Positions 32,680 to 44,330 of a stretch of 64,000 nt of DNA are shown here, one piece after another (position 1 is the stretch's first letter; every line of letters begins with the position of its first letter). The translations under genes were made by a program, and so were the position numbers. The notes under the pieces were generated by a model that did not search any database, had not been told where the DNA came from, and saw only the letters and a program-made list of their open reading frames with translations. This stretch comes from Clarkia xantiana subsp. parviflora (taxonomy: Eukaryota > Streptophyta > Magnoliopsida > Myrtales > Onagraceae). The stretch covers positions 33,754,761-33,818,760 of the forward strand of contig JAPTYO010000008.1 of assembly GCA_036873135.1 (NCBI GenBank), in the 5' to 3' direction.

Positions 32680-33488
32680 TGTTGGGATCAAAATGACGTG
32701 GCCTTGAACTTCAAGTAATGGACTTCGAGGTATCGCCATAGGCTAGCTTTCTTAGGTATCTTTTTTGACCTCTTGGGTACTTAGTTTCCTTTTGAGGCTT
32801 GTGTAAGGCGAGGACCTGAAAAGGGGTGGCGATGAACCCTGATTCCACTCCGAAGCTTAAGTCAGTAATGGATTTAGAGAGAATAATATAGAGTATTAAG
32901 CCAAACTTGTAAGTATTGAGAGGGTTCCCATATTTATAGGAAAAGATTACTGACTTCAAGTGGCGGCTACTGTGCCCTGATTGGCTGTTTAATGGCGGTG
33001 GCTGCCTTTCTCTGATTGGCTTGGGAGAGACGGTGAGAAGTCAGTAGGTGACAAGCACGTCGCCAGTTGGTGCCTCTTCCTTAGGAGGAAGGTTTCATGG
33101 TATGGAGAACGGCGAGCAGGTCGCCAGCTGGTGCCTCTTCCTTCAGAGGGAAGTCTTCTAGAGGCGGCGAGCAGGTCCCCACCTCTCATTTCCTTAAGAG
33201 GGAAAGTTTCCCCTAAATCCCTGATGATCGTCTCGACTTAACTCGCACCTTGAGAATGGAAGCTTTGGTCTTCTACTCGACTTATTCTTTAAAGAGGGGA
33301 GCCCTGGATGACCTTTTTGCCTTGTCCCTTATGGTTGTTGTCTGGGAAGTCGACTTCTGTTTGTAGGATAGTCGACTATTCATCTTCATCTCCTTACTCT
33401 GGACTCGAATGGTCGATCATACGTTCTTTTGAGATCTCGACTTTTGTTATGTCGACTTGTACTAGGTTGCCTCGAATCATATCCAACA
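32680..33488 (-). repeat. C 5' LTR
   Basis: 809 bp; TATA box on the minus strand at 32931-32938. GGAAG follows at 33489-33493. Confidence 0.87.
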
Positions 33489-33659
33489 GGAAGTAAGTCC
33501 CCCAATCAAAGGGCAGCCCTTCAGAATGATATAAGAAGTAATTCCCCCAATCAAAGGGCAACTCATCAGACATGATATGGTAAGTAAGTCACTCAATCAA
33601 AGGGAAACCCTTCCAACACGATATAGAATGTAAGTTCTTCAATCAAATGAGGGTACCAC

Positions 33660-34073
33660 CCTCTATACTTCAATAGGTGACTATCACGTCCATATATCAA
33701 AGGAGGATACCATCCCCCTATACAGCATCAATGGCTATCATGTCCATATATATCAGAGGGTATCACCCCCTATACATCAACAGGGGCTATCATGTCCATA
33801 TATACCAAAGGAGGGTACCAATCCCCCTATGCATCAACAGGTGGCTATCATGTCCATCTATATCAAATGAGGGTACCATCCCCCTATACATCATCAAATG
33901 GCTATCATGTCCATACATATCAAAGGAGGGTACCACCCCCTATACTTCAACAGGTGGTGACTATCATGTCCATATATATCAAAAATAGGGTACCACTCCC
34001 CTATACTTCAACGAGTGACTATCATGTCCATATATATCAAAGGAGGGTATCACCCCTTATACTTCAAAAGGCT
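33660..34073. repeat. About 57-bp minisatellite in B
   Basis: Seven copies of a unit starting CTATCATGTCCATATATATC (about 33683, 33735, 33787, 33845, 33902, 33961, 34019), each with GGGTACCA and CCCCCTATAC. Long frames on the plus strand here only mirror the repeat. Confidence 0.88.
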
Positions 34074-35362
34074 CATACCCTAGATTCAAAAATTCTCGGG
34101 TTAGCCAAGCATGAGACTCCATCACCATGAAGACGACCTCCATATTCCATAAACTCCAACAACCGCAACTTATAAGATCAAGGAGACAAACTAAGAATAA
34201 TTGGACGCTCATCCGACCATCATAGAGTCAAGCAAAAGATGAAGTCATTGCTTAACTCGAGGGCAAGGCGGGATATTCGTCCGATCAAACAAAACCACAA
34301 CTCCAAAACCAGCGCTCGCGCGCGAAATAAGAGCAAACAAGTACCCCAGGAAAGGGGGGCAATAACACATCAGGTATTATTAACCCTGTCACGACGCACT
34401 ATGCTAATCCATCAACAACCTACCCAGGAGTACGTCCCAAAGTGCACAAAGATCAAATGCTTACTACGGGGGCAAGGACACGTGCATAGATGACACTAGG
34501 AAGGACTATGGTGGATAAACAAACATCACAAGCACCCCTAAGGGGGAGATAAGCAAAACAATCTCGACACTACCCAAGGTAGTCGGGGAAGGGACCAAAC
34601 ACATACAACAAGCTATGTATCAATTAGTGGCATGGAAGGAACAACCTTATATATGAGCTACCAAGCGTAGCCAATACGAGAAGTATCCCTCTACGTACAA
34701 CAACATGTCCACTACGGGGGCACACATACATTCACCAGTTACCAAGTGTAATCAGCACAAGGGTAAAACCCTACGTGTAAAGATATCAAAATACTCACTA
34801 CGGGAGTAATCATACATACAAGAGCTGCCACGTGTAGCCATGTCAAGGGATAACCCCCGCGTCCGAAACTCCAAACACGTCCATTTTTAGGACAGCTATA
34901 TATATAAAAATCTTATATATGCAGGATTCGCAATTAATGCAAGGGCTAACCCCAAGCGTCCGAAGCATGCCCACTACGGGGGGAACCACATACATACAAC
35001 TCTATGTGCACAGGTCACAGAGCATGAGTAACATAAGGGCCAAACCCCCACATATGGAGGTGCAAGAGTGAATTGCAGGAATAAGGTTAAAGGACCATGC
35101 CCACACTCCGACAAATGGGGAGAAAAACGCCATGCCCGTTGAAGGCCAAAGCTAGAAGACCATACTCGCACTCTCGCAAACGGAGCGCAACACCGCTTCC
35201 AAAGCACCCTATCGGCTCTAAGAGCCTAAAAAGGAGTTTTTTCCAATAAGGACACAGTCCTAAGGCTAAGTAAAACGAGACCAAGTCTCGTAACTCTTAC
35301 TCTTATACAATATCTACACATGGCATAAATTTGCTTAAATCAACAATAGCATTTTGTGTATC
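34074..35362. other. B internal region, right part, non-coding
   Basis: CA-rich sequence with loose repeats built on CACTACGGGGG and TACATACAA (34450-35000). No gene recognised on either strand. Confidence 0.55.
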
Positions 35363-35656
35363 CAGCTTCCTTGAACAGGGGGCAAGAAAAATTACAACGT
35401 TCTTCGAGCATTCAATGTAGGCAGGGATCGTCATAGAGCTTCCTTGAACAGGGGGCAAGGAAAATTTCAACGTTCCTCGAGCATTCAATGAAGGAATGGA
35501 TCGTCATAAAGCTTCCTTGAACAGGGGGCAAGGAAAATTATAACGTTCCTCGAAGCAATCAATGAAGGTCGGGACCATCTTAAAGCTCCTTTAAACACGG
35601 GGCAAGGAAAATCGGACGTTCCTCGAACACTCGATAAAGGCCGGGATCGTCATAAA
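35363..35656. repeat. About 73-bp minisatellite in B
   Basis: Four copies of AGCTTCCTTGAACAGGGGGC followed by AACGTTCCTCGAGCATTCAA and ATCGTCATA, ending shortly before the polypurine tract. Confidence 0.85.
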
Positions 35657-35741
35657 TGTACGTTTTGCAACTCGCTTGGGCGATACTCCACAAAAATAGA
35701 GTCAAGTAAAGGTTAAACCATTTCTTGACTCGGGGGGAAAA

Positions 35742-36663
35742 TGTTGGATATACGCCCAAGCTATTATAAACTGGACCCCGATAATTGGGATGCGACCGAT
35801 TACAATTCGAATCTTGGAAAATGGACACCTGAGGCCCGACACATAGGCCCAAAAAACACCCCGAGTGGCGAAAACCACTCGGGAAGGACCTGAGTGGATA
35901 CACCACTCGGAGGTAACCCAAGCAAAGGACCCTTCCTCGGGTTACCCGAGCAAGGGGCCTCGCTTCTGAGCACGGGTTCCTTGCTCGAGTAGCTCGAGCA
36001 AGGCACGAGGTGTACCCATCCGGGTAAACCCCCCCCCCCCCTCCGTCTGGACGATATTTTGCCCTGGGCTCGCCCTTGAGGCCACATATCAACACTTAGC
36101 CATATCAAACCTATCTACGGTCGAACCGAGGTCAAACACACCTTACTTACGGTCAAGGCCAACTTATATTACAAAACTGCCATAACCGGACCAGGAAACC
36201 ACTGGAACCGGGGCGGTTCAATAGGAACTTTATAAATAATAGCTCTCTTCCCACCATTCAAGGGTAATCTGGCTATCTCTCTAGCACTTTCTTTCTCTCT
36301 CTAAAAGCCTATACTCACTTAAGCATCGGAGAGGGCACATCGAGCACCACCACCCCCCCTTTGGTCTCGGTAATGCCCCTTTTGCAGGTATGTCGAGGAG
36401 AAGGAAGGGCGGAGGTCCGAAGCAAGAAGGCACTCACGACAGCGTGTACAAACAGTGTTCTTACCGAGAACCCCCCTCCCCGGTGCCCATTTACAGGTAT
36501 ACAAGACGAAGAAGCCCACGAAGCGGGAATACTAGAAGGAGAAGCCCAAGGAGCGGGAATACTAGAAGGAGAAGCCTAGGAAGAAGGAGAGAACGGAAGG
36601 AGAAGCCCAGGAAGAAGGAGAGAACGGAAGGAGAAGCCCACAATGGAAACTCGTGTGCAAACA
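35742..36663 (+). repeat. 3' LTR of element B
   Basis: 922 bp; longer than the 5' LTR, partly because of extra GGAGAAGCCCA-type repeats near 36510-36640 and a 13-C run at 36029-36041. TATA box at 36231-36238. Confidence 0.87.
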
Positions 36664-36668
36664 CTCAC

Positions 36669-37480
36669 CATGTGGCTAGAGGATGGAACGCTTTCAATTG
36701 GAAGGAACATTTTTCAAAGCTTTTACCTGAAAATATTTTATGGGTGGACCGATGGTACTCGCCAACACCCGCAATTTTGAGATGTGAAAACTTCAAAGGC
36801 ATTCCACTCATTAGCTACTTAGGTTTAGTATCACTTATCCGGCCAAAGTTGTTCGACAACTGGGAGGTCTCCAAGGAATACCGACAGACGTAATAGGACG
36901 TTTCCCCATATCTGATTGGCACGATAAAAGGGTTTCCCGAGCCACTCTCAAGGAGACAGCCTAACAATTACTCGAAGTTTGGAACAACCGAAGTGAGAAA
37001 TCGATACGGCTTCCAGGCGATCTCACGGAAGACGAGAAGATGTATCATGCAACAAAAGAGTACATCCACCGATTTCATGCGATTCCCGGCGACCCAGTCC
37101 TTGACCCTAAAGAAATCATTGGGTAGAAGCCTCAGGTTTCGCACTCCTCTCATGAAGATATCTACGAGACTCTAGCGGCTCGAGTAGATATTCAGAGCAC
37201 GCTTTGGGCCTAAAACCGAGCAAGGTTGAAAATGAAGATCGAGCAGTTACAAGGAGATTTATGCGAAGCAAGGACCATCGTCGTTCGCCAACAATCAGCC
37301 TTGGAAAAGAAGGAGCAAGAAGTGTTCCAGTTAAGAGCCAACCTCCGGAAGTCCAAACGAAGGGGGAAAAAATTAAAATTATTTTCAAAACACTTATTTG
37401 TTGCCTTCATTAGAACCAAAGAGCAGGCTCTTGACACACTTGATGAGATGCGCAGTCGTGTAAAGCGTCTTAGAGCATAA
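36669..37480 (+). pseudogene. Ogre-type gag N-terminal domain (A), part 2
   Basis: Beyond B the A gag resumes: ARGWNAFNWKEHFSKLLP, WYSPTPAILRCENFKGIPLI and YLGLVSLIRPKLFDNW correspond to the second half of the DUF7745-like domain (W..I..CG.F..IPLIG). Stops follow at 36891 and later. 37226-37480 then encodes a charged helix (MKMKIEQLQGDLCEARTIVV ... QQSALEKKEQEVFQLRANL), probably a coiled coil for gag assembly. Confidence 0.65.
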
Positions 37481-37628
37481 AACATTGTAAAAATATTTTT
37501 CCATCAATACAAACAGAACGAAGTGAATGACACATCAGTTTCAAAAATCATGCATGATACTTTGAGTTCCAAAATTTGAAATATCATTTTTTTTCTTGTG
37601 CCGTTAAGTAGTACTGGCACGAACGCGA

Positions 37629-38060
37629 TTGGCAACTAATATGGAGAACGCTGAGAAAATCCAACAACACGACGAATGGATGGCCGAGATTGAGGCAGCT
37701 AATGCCAAAATGCATCTGGATATTGCTACCATGTCATCCAACATGGAACGCATCATGGCACTTCTTGAGGCTCAGTCAGCTCACCACGCTCCTAACCCGG
37801 CCTTGTTGACAGGAATCACGAGTCCAACCTCGTCAAAAACACAAGTAGTGAATACTGGACCTGCGATGCCAGCTGCCACCGTGCTTCCCGGTGCCATGGT
37901 AAAACCTCCTCGTGACCAACCCCATGTTTTGGTCATTCCTGATCAATCCGCATCAAAGTCGTATGTCCTTCCGAAACCAACGACGGTGTATGGGGGTGGA
38001 TTTGCACAAATCCAGTCACATCATCACCTGTCATCTAATCTGAGCATGATCGCCGCCTGA
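37629..38060 (+). pseudogene. Gag linker segment of A
   Basis: 143 codons starting MATNMENAEKIQQHDEWMAE, helical, then a Pro/Ala-rich linker. It lies just before the gag core in a different frame; in Ogre elements the same pieces are one polypeptide, so a small deletion around 38060-38080 probably separated them. Confidence 0.6.
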
Positions 38061-38077
38061 AGAAAATAGAGGAAAAG

Positions 38078-38461
38078 ATGAAAGCTTTGTCTGGACTTGA
38101 GCAGTATGGGGGCATTAGTTACTCTGAACTATGCCTTTTCCCCGACATGTCGAGGCCAGAGAAGTTCAAAGTCCCCGACTTTGAGAAGTATGATGGCACT
38201 GGTAATCCCATTGTCCACCTGCGGATTTACCTTTCGAAGATGGCCCCTTATCAGCAGTACGAGAAGTTCTTGATCCAGACATTCCAGGAAAGCTTGAAGG
38301 GAGCGACTTTGGTTTGGTTCGTCAGCTTGAAAGCCGGTGACATTTCAACATGGGAGAAGATGGCTAACACTTTTGTTCGCCAATATAAGTTCAACTCGGA
38401 TACAGCTCTGACCCGCATAGACCTCCAAAACATGGAGATGGAAGGGGGGGCAATCATTTAG
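38078..38461 (+). pseudogene. Retrotransposon gag core (A)
   Basis: The 127-codon frame contains YSELCLFPDMSRPEKFKVPD, FEKYDGTGNPIVHLRIY and WEKMANTFVRQYKFNSD, an excellent fit to the Retrotrans_gag core of Ogre/Tat elements (KFKVPDFEKYDGT... LIQTFQESLKGAA..W). It would build the particle shell. A TAG ends it at 38459-38461, and sequence that should continue the domain (RSWRERKSLE-like) follows out of frame. Confidence 0.82.
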
Positions 38462-38777
38462 AAGCTATATGCAGGCTTGGAGAGAGAAAGTCGCTGGAGT
38501 CTGACCACCACTAGAAGACGCAGAAGCGGTGTCCATGTTCATCGAAACTCTTAAAGGGGCATATTACTTCCATTTGTTGGGGCATGTTTCAGCCAAATTT
38601 GTTCATTTGGTGAAATCCGGAGAAATGGTAGAGCATGGCATTCGAACTGGAAAACTTGAAGACCCCTCTAGGAGTCAACAATAAGATAGAACCAAAAAGG
38701 GAGGCTCCAAAAATTGGTCATCCAAAGACGCAACGGTAGTTGCAGTCTACCAGACACAAGCTCCGTAAACCCCTGTT

Positions 38778-39098
38778 GTGGGTGGACCTGACAACCGGGC
38801 TATGAACAAGATGCGGGAGGCTAGGAAGTTCACACCCTTACCAGTATCGGCCGCCGAAGTATATCAGAAAGCACTTGCTCAGGGTCTCATTGGTCATGAG
38901 GTTTGGAAGACTACTTCAAGGATACCCAACAATGAACCAAACTCGAAGTGTGAGTTTCACATGGGGGTAGTCGGTCACTCAACTGAGGATTGCTCACGTC
39001 TGAGGCACAGGATCCAATATCTCATTGACCATAAGCTTTTGATTCTTAACGCAGTTCCGCCAGCTAACGCCAATACCCGTTCGACCTCGCCCACATGA
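38778..39098 (+). pseudogene. Gag C-terminal Cys-His domain (A)
   Basis: The frame reads ARKFTPLPVSAAEVYQKALA and then CEFHMGVVGHSTEDCSRLRH, the divergent CxxHxxxxGHxxxxC knuckle that ends Ogre gag. A stop follows at 39096. In complete Ogre elements protease-RT-RNase H-integrase would come next; here 2 kb of non-coding sequence leads to the 3' LTR. Confidence 0.75.
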
Positions 39099-40597
39099 TT
39101 CCTCTCGAAAAAAAACCCTCCTAGCGCTACATCCGTTTTTTATTTCGGCAATGAATAAATTTTTTAATTATGTACTCCTTGTGCAGTGAGATCATGAGCC
39201 CCGCAAAGGAAAGAGGGATATTATCGTGATCTATTTAATATAAATAAATCCCTTTATTCAATTTTTGTTATTATATTTCTGGCGTTGATTCCAATTTTCT
39301 CTTTTTAGGTAATGTTCCTAACACTCGAACGATAAAGTCATTGACCAGCGAGTCCATCAAGGCGGGCGATTAAGGATTCAAATCACCTAGTGATCAAAGT
39401 AAGGAAACCCATTTCTTGTCCCGAAAAATGAGACAACGCATTTCACCATAAAGCGTGACCCTAAAATTTCCAACCATAGAACTCGCTGCTTCGAAAGATG
39501 TCCATACGGGGAATACATGCGCCTTCCCGAGCCAAGTCATTCATCTGTCATGTGGTAAGCTTGAATGGGTCCTAACCGTGGGGCATCTCTTGTTAAGATA
39601 ATCCATCAAAAAATGAAAAAACAAAGAGCGCACATTGGATGTGCAGTCAAGCAAAGAAGACATTATTGTCATGAGATCAATTTGAGACGTCAACACAATT
39701 GACATATACTGACTCGGTCAGTCAAGTTCGTCTCCGAAAGAAGTCCTGAGAAGTTGAATTTTTCAATCTGCCACCAGGGGCATGTAAATAACTATTTTGT
39801 AAATTTTCATTTCAATTGGAAAAAAAGAGAGAAAAAATAAAACCCTGCTAGGTTGAAAACCTGAAAAGGCGACCTAGGAAAAAGTTAGAGAGAGGGGCAT
39901 GATTGAAAACCCGCAGAGGCAGTCATGGCAAAAGGTGAGCTGCAAAAAAAATCATTTTTCTTGGCCACAGCCACCCTTTAATCGGATACATAAAGATAAA
40001 GAGAGTGTTCATGCAATTCTTGTGAGAGCAGAGAATAAATAAAAGGGCCACAACCACCCTTAAAATGGCTACACAAAAAGAGTGATCCCGCGAACCCGGT
40101 GAGGGCGGAAAAATAAAAGAAAGGGCCACAGCCACCCTCCAAATGGCTACAAATGCTCTTGAATCAATGCGGGAAACAAAGTACAGGTTACAGCCACCGT
40201 TTAATCGGCTACCAAATAAAGAGTGCTTCCGCTAGGTTGAAAACCCAAAAGGGCGGCATGGGCAATATCAGGAAATGAGAGGCATGGTTGCAAATTCAGA
40301 AATTGCAATCATGGCAAAAGGAGAGAAAATAAAAAAACCAAGGGGAACAGTCGAAATCTCTCAATCGTCCGTGGCAAAATAAGAGAATAAGAGAGAAATT
40401 CTATAAAAAAAAAAAAAAAGATCCCGCTAAGTTGTCGCACCATGCGCAATTTAGGCTAAAATTAGGGACAAACATTCATGCGCATGTGTATTGTCTACGA
40501 TACAGCGTCTTCCAAGTCAACTTCACGGCAAGCGGGACGGTTACAGTCTGCTCTCGCGAGTCACAATTCAAGGATGAGTAGGACTGTTACAGTCTGT
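39099..40597. other. Non-coding 3' part of A
   Basis: AT-rich, with irregular repeats of GGCCACAGCCACCCT (39965-40195) and of AGGTTGAAAACC (39850-40250). No pol remnant recognised. Confidence 0.55.
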
Positions 40598-40995
40598 TTT
40601 CGCACTACCAATGGAGGAACCACCAACAGGGGCACCGCCGACGGAGGTTCTATTTTCCGCACCGCCACTAGGGGCACTGCCGACCGAGGCTTTACTTTCC
40701 ACACTACCAATGGAGGCACCGCCAACAGGGGCACCGCCGACGGAGGTTCTATTTTCCGCTCTACCAATGAAGGCACCGCCAATAGGGGCACCGCTAACGG
40801 AGGTCCTATTTTCCGCACCGCCAACAGGGGCACCGCCGACTGAAGCTTTACTTCTCCGCACTACGAATAGAGCCACTGCCAACAGGGGCACCGCCGACAG
40901 AGGTCCTACTTTCTACACCGCCAACAAGGGTACGTTAATGGAGGCACCGCCAACAGGGGCACCGCCGACAGAGATTCTACTTTTTTGCACTGTCA
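40598..40995. repeat. CCG-rich minisatellite near the 3' end of A
   Basis: Copies of CACCGCCAACAGGGGCACCG followed by CGACGGAGGTTCTATTTTCC, spaced about 42-60 bp, six to seven times. Because the unit is often a multiple of three it stays open in several frames on both strands; those frames are not genes. One copy of the same repeat remains in G (62979-63020). Confidence 0.85.
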
Positions 40996-41130
40996 GTAAA
41001 GCCAAAGGCTACCTTGGAGACTTGAAGACCCGGAAGAAGATATACTTCCTAGCCAAAATTAGTGTTTACTCATCTTTGGACAAACCCCCTCGAATGCATT
41101 CTACGGGAGTCCGTCCAAAGAGGGGCAAGC

Positions 41131-41197
41131 TGTAAACACCTAATTTTAGTACGTGCGACAAGTATATAACACGTTAAAAAATGTTATATGTAAGACG
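41131..41197 (+). repeat. 3' LTR of A, first 67 bp
   Basis: TGTAAACACCTAATTTTAGT onward, matching 18635-18701; then element E interrupts. The rest of the LTR is at 57935-59251. Confidence 0.85.
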
Positions 41198-41796
41198 TGT
41201 TAGATTATAGGGAGTAATCACTACGGATACTTAAACAATGTACATGCTAGTAATTAGAATTACGCAGCGGAAGATTAACACATACTTTAGGATGATCCGT
41301 AGACCCAAGATCTTCTCTGGAGGGAGTTCACGATCCTCCAGTCCGGACCCGTAGAGGTTCTTGTTAGAGAATCCCTACGTGGTGCAAGCTCCACATCAAA
41401 TCCTTTGATCGATTCTTGGCACGGGGACAGATCTCTGGAGAGTTTGCTCGAAGGAAATTTGGCACATCCTTGGTGAGGGATATGGTTCGGCCGAACTAGG
41501 TGTTATAGGGGGAGGGTTTTCTCTTTAAAACACTCTAATGAGGGAATTATGATTAACCCTAAAAATCCCCTAACACCTCTTATTTATAGGAGGAGTAAAG
41601 TGGACAAAAGTCCACTTTACCCCACCAAGGGTTTCGGCCGACCTATGTATTTGGGGAGGCCCAATTTTGGGTCTCCCATGTCAATTGGGATTTGGGTCTA
41701 GCCCAATTACCCTAATGAGACATTTACCCAAGTTCATTAGGTAAACTATACATATTATGGGCTACAAATTACGGCGCCCATTACCATATGTTTACA
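41198..41796 (-). repeat. E 3' LTR
   Basis: 599 bp; TATA box on the minus strand at 41581-41588. Next to it the polypurine tract (minus GCGAGCGGGAGC). Confidence 0.87.
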
Positions 41797-42899
41797 GCTC
41801 CCGCTCGCCAGAATGGGAGGGTGCCTGTTAATGTATTGTCTTCCAAATCTGCATCAACATTTCCCTCATTTGATCTGCTCCTTGCTTCCGAATAGTTCAT
41901 ACGAGGTTTTCCGTGCGACTGACGGATACGACGGGCATCGTGCTACTCATCTGTTAGGAGTATTGTAGCGCATGCGAAACGTTGATTCCCTTTTCTCCAA
42001 TCAACCTGTTATAAACAACATTTATATTATACCGCGCTGTATCCTAGGTCAACTGATAATTCTCCATTTTCTTAGTTTCCTCATAGGAACACTTCTTCAA
42101 GGCATCCGTACAAGTATTCACAACCTTCAACTAATATCTGGTTGGTTGCCACCTAGTGAATACAAGAGTCGGTGAATTACATGTGAACTTTATTATTCCC
42201 ATTGCTCATATCCTTAGTCAGACCCAACCGGTTTCCCAAGACGTGGTCACTGGGCCTTTTTGTTCAGCACTACGCTCGTACGTCGGGAAGCAAGCATTGA
42301 GCCTGACATTAGATATGAGATCTGAGTCTGTGAGGATACTTTAGGTGCCTCTTCATAAGGCTCCTGGGATCAATCACACGTTCGAGGTGAAGAAGTTTGC
42401 GCCAGCCAGAATCACGAGGATTCTTTCCTAGCACAACCGAGCTGTGACCCCATGGTCGAACGTGGCACGCGTAGTATGAAGCACGCGTTCATAGCATACC
42501 TGAACCTTTTGGGTTGATAGGAAATGGATATGTCAATCATGCTATCTCAGATTCTCATCTGGCCCAGAATGTGGTTAAATGACGAACCAAGTTCATAACG
42601 GCGATATGCAAAAACGAAGATCCCGTCGAGTTACTTCGAAACAAGATAATCGTATTGCTTAATCAAGTTTATCCCCTCGACTCTTAGCCAGACTTGTTCG
42701 GTGGAGGCCTCCCTCCACCGCAAGACGACCGTACCTGTGTGACTAGGTAAGGCCCACATTCGACATAGTTTGGCAGAGGATTGCGTCCTCCTACGATTTA
42801 GTTTATAGACCGTAAATCTGATGTAATCAAAACATTATGACGTCGATTGATCATAAACTCAATTGAAATTATTTCGCTTACAAAATGTAACTTTCTAAT

Positions 42900-44330
42900 A
42901 TCAAAATTCTATCACAGATACATTCCATTTCTAGACCCTTCGCAATCCAAGCAGTTTTACATGTTTTTCGAATATGTCCCTATATAGTGGTTTAGTTAAT
43001 TGGTGGACAAGTATTCCATAGTGATTATATTGTCGTCTACTACTATTAAAATTTAGCATGAAATTATTTCATATCAATGTGTCTGGTCCTACTATGGTAC
43101 TTCGGATTCTTAACTGCCGCAATGGCTACTTGACTGTCAGAGAAGACCTTCACAGGTTTATTCTCGACATCGCCATCAGGCAGCGCAGTTAAAATCATTT
43201 TAAGCCATACCGCTTTCTGTGAATTCTTAGAGAGAACTACGAATTTTGATTCCATCGTAGACAGCGTGACTCATATTTGCTTCTAGCTCATCCATGAAAG
43301 GGCGGCATTAGCAAGGAGGATTGCTCCTCCTGTGGTGGACTTACGATCATCTGGATTGCCACCACGGTCGGCGTCAATGTAATTGGTCAATTCTAACTTC
43401 CTGCCCTCGTTTTATAGTCTTTAAATGTTGATGACCATGATCTGATAGGAAACGTGCTACTAGGCCTACGGCGTAACAGATATCTGGACGGGTGCATTAC
43501 ATGGCGTAGAACAAACTACCGACCATGCTAAAACATCTTGCACCATTTATCTATTCACGCTCTGCCAGGTTCTTGGGGACCATCACGTTCTGACAGTGCG
43601 CACCCAAACAACATTGGCGTTTCCACGGATTTTGGCATCCTGTAATCTGAATCCTTTTCAACAGCTTGTTGATATAGGCTTCTTGAGACAGACACAATTT
43701 CCGTGTAGCCCGATCTCTAGCAATTTTTAATGCCCAAGATGTACGTGGCCTTTCCCATGTATTTCATCTCAAATATAGATGCCAACCAGGACTTTGACTT
43801 ATTCATTAATCTTATGTCGTTTACAGCAATAAGTATGTCATCCACGCGTAAGGTTAAGATGACATACTCAGACCCGGAGGTCTTATAATACATGCGCGGA
43901 TTCGCATGAAGATTCACAAATCTGTTTCCTACGATTTTCTCGTGGAATTTGCGGTACCATTGCCGAGACGACTGTTCAAGACCGTAGATGGACCTATGGA
44001 GTTGACAAACTTTTACGTTCATTACCGGGAGTAATAAAACCCTCTGGTTACTCTATGTAGATCTCTTCATCCAATTTTTCGAGGAGGAATGCGGTCTTTA
44101 TATTCATTTGGTGAGGTTCGTAATCGAAACCTGCAACTAGGACCATGAATGGCCCTACACCGTGGTTTTACGCACAGGTGTTGAGCATGTTTTGTCAAAG
44201 TCCCCTCCATGTAGTTAGGTGTAGCCTTTCGCAACGAGTCGATCTGTGTATCGCTTGACCTTTTCCATCAGTGGTGAGCCTTCTTTCAGGATCCACCTTA
44301 TCCTTATGCCCCTGTGGTTAGCAGGTAAAT
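42900..44330 (-). pseudogene. Copia RT-RNase H remnant (E)
   Basis: Minus-strand frames give RSIYGLEQSSRQWYRKFHEK, then LTLRVDDILIAVND (43848 down), where the RT active site YVDD has become RVDD, then SIFEMKYMGKATYILGI. The RNase H part is broken by many stops; MESKFVVLSKNSQKAVWLK and SDSQVAIAAVKNPKYHSRTR survive at 43255-43064. It is more decayed than the copy in F. Confidence 0.82.

Larger units (their letters stand above)
27040..33488 (-). mobile_element. Element C: gypsy gag-protease element with an antisense ORF
   Basis: Two 809-bp LTRs (27040-27848, 32680-33488), TGTTGGGATC to TATCCAACA. The minus-strand primer site TTGGCGCCGTCTGTGGGAAC is at 32659-32678 and a purine tract TCGGGGGCAAG abuts the left LTR. 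Flanks GGAAA (27035-27039) and GGAAG (33489-33493) are the target duplication in B. Minus-strand order: gag (32642 to ~31400), protease (~31070-30545), 83-bp satellite (30405-29844), then a plus-strand ORF (28529-29657), a second tandem repeat (28500-28110), LTR. No RT, RNase H or integrase. The first ~183 bp of the LTRs differ at 8 positions by eye. Confidence 0.88.
21370..36663 (+). mobile_element. Element B: LARD-like non-coding LTR retrotransposon
   Basis: LTRs at 21370-22229 (860 bp) and 35742-36663 (922 bp) begin TGTTGGATATACGCCC and end GTGTGCAAACA. CTCAC flanks both ends exactly (21365-21369, 36664-36668). TTGGCGCCGTCTACAG follows the 5' LTR and TCGGGGGGAAAA precedes the 3' LTR, giving plus orientation. 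Without the nested C and D the internal region is about 5.1 kb. It has no gag or pol similarity and is built largely of minisatellites. By eye, the first 147 bp of the two LTRs differ at 8 positions. Confidence 0.87.

Noticed and set aside
33677..34130. 103-112-codon frames with HVHIYQ-type repeats
   Set aside because: They only translate the 57-bp minisatellite.
40478..41135. Frames of 90-174 codons with Thr/Pro/Ala repeats on both strands
   Set aside because: Translation of a minisatellite; open in several frames at once, so no coding signal.
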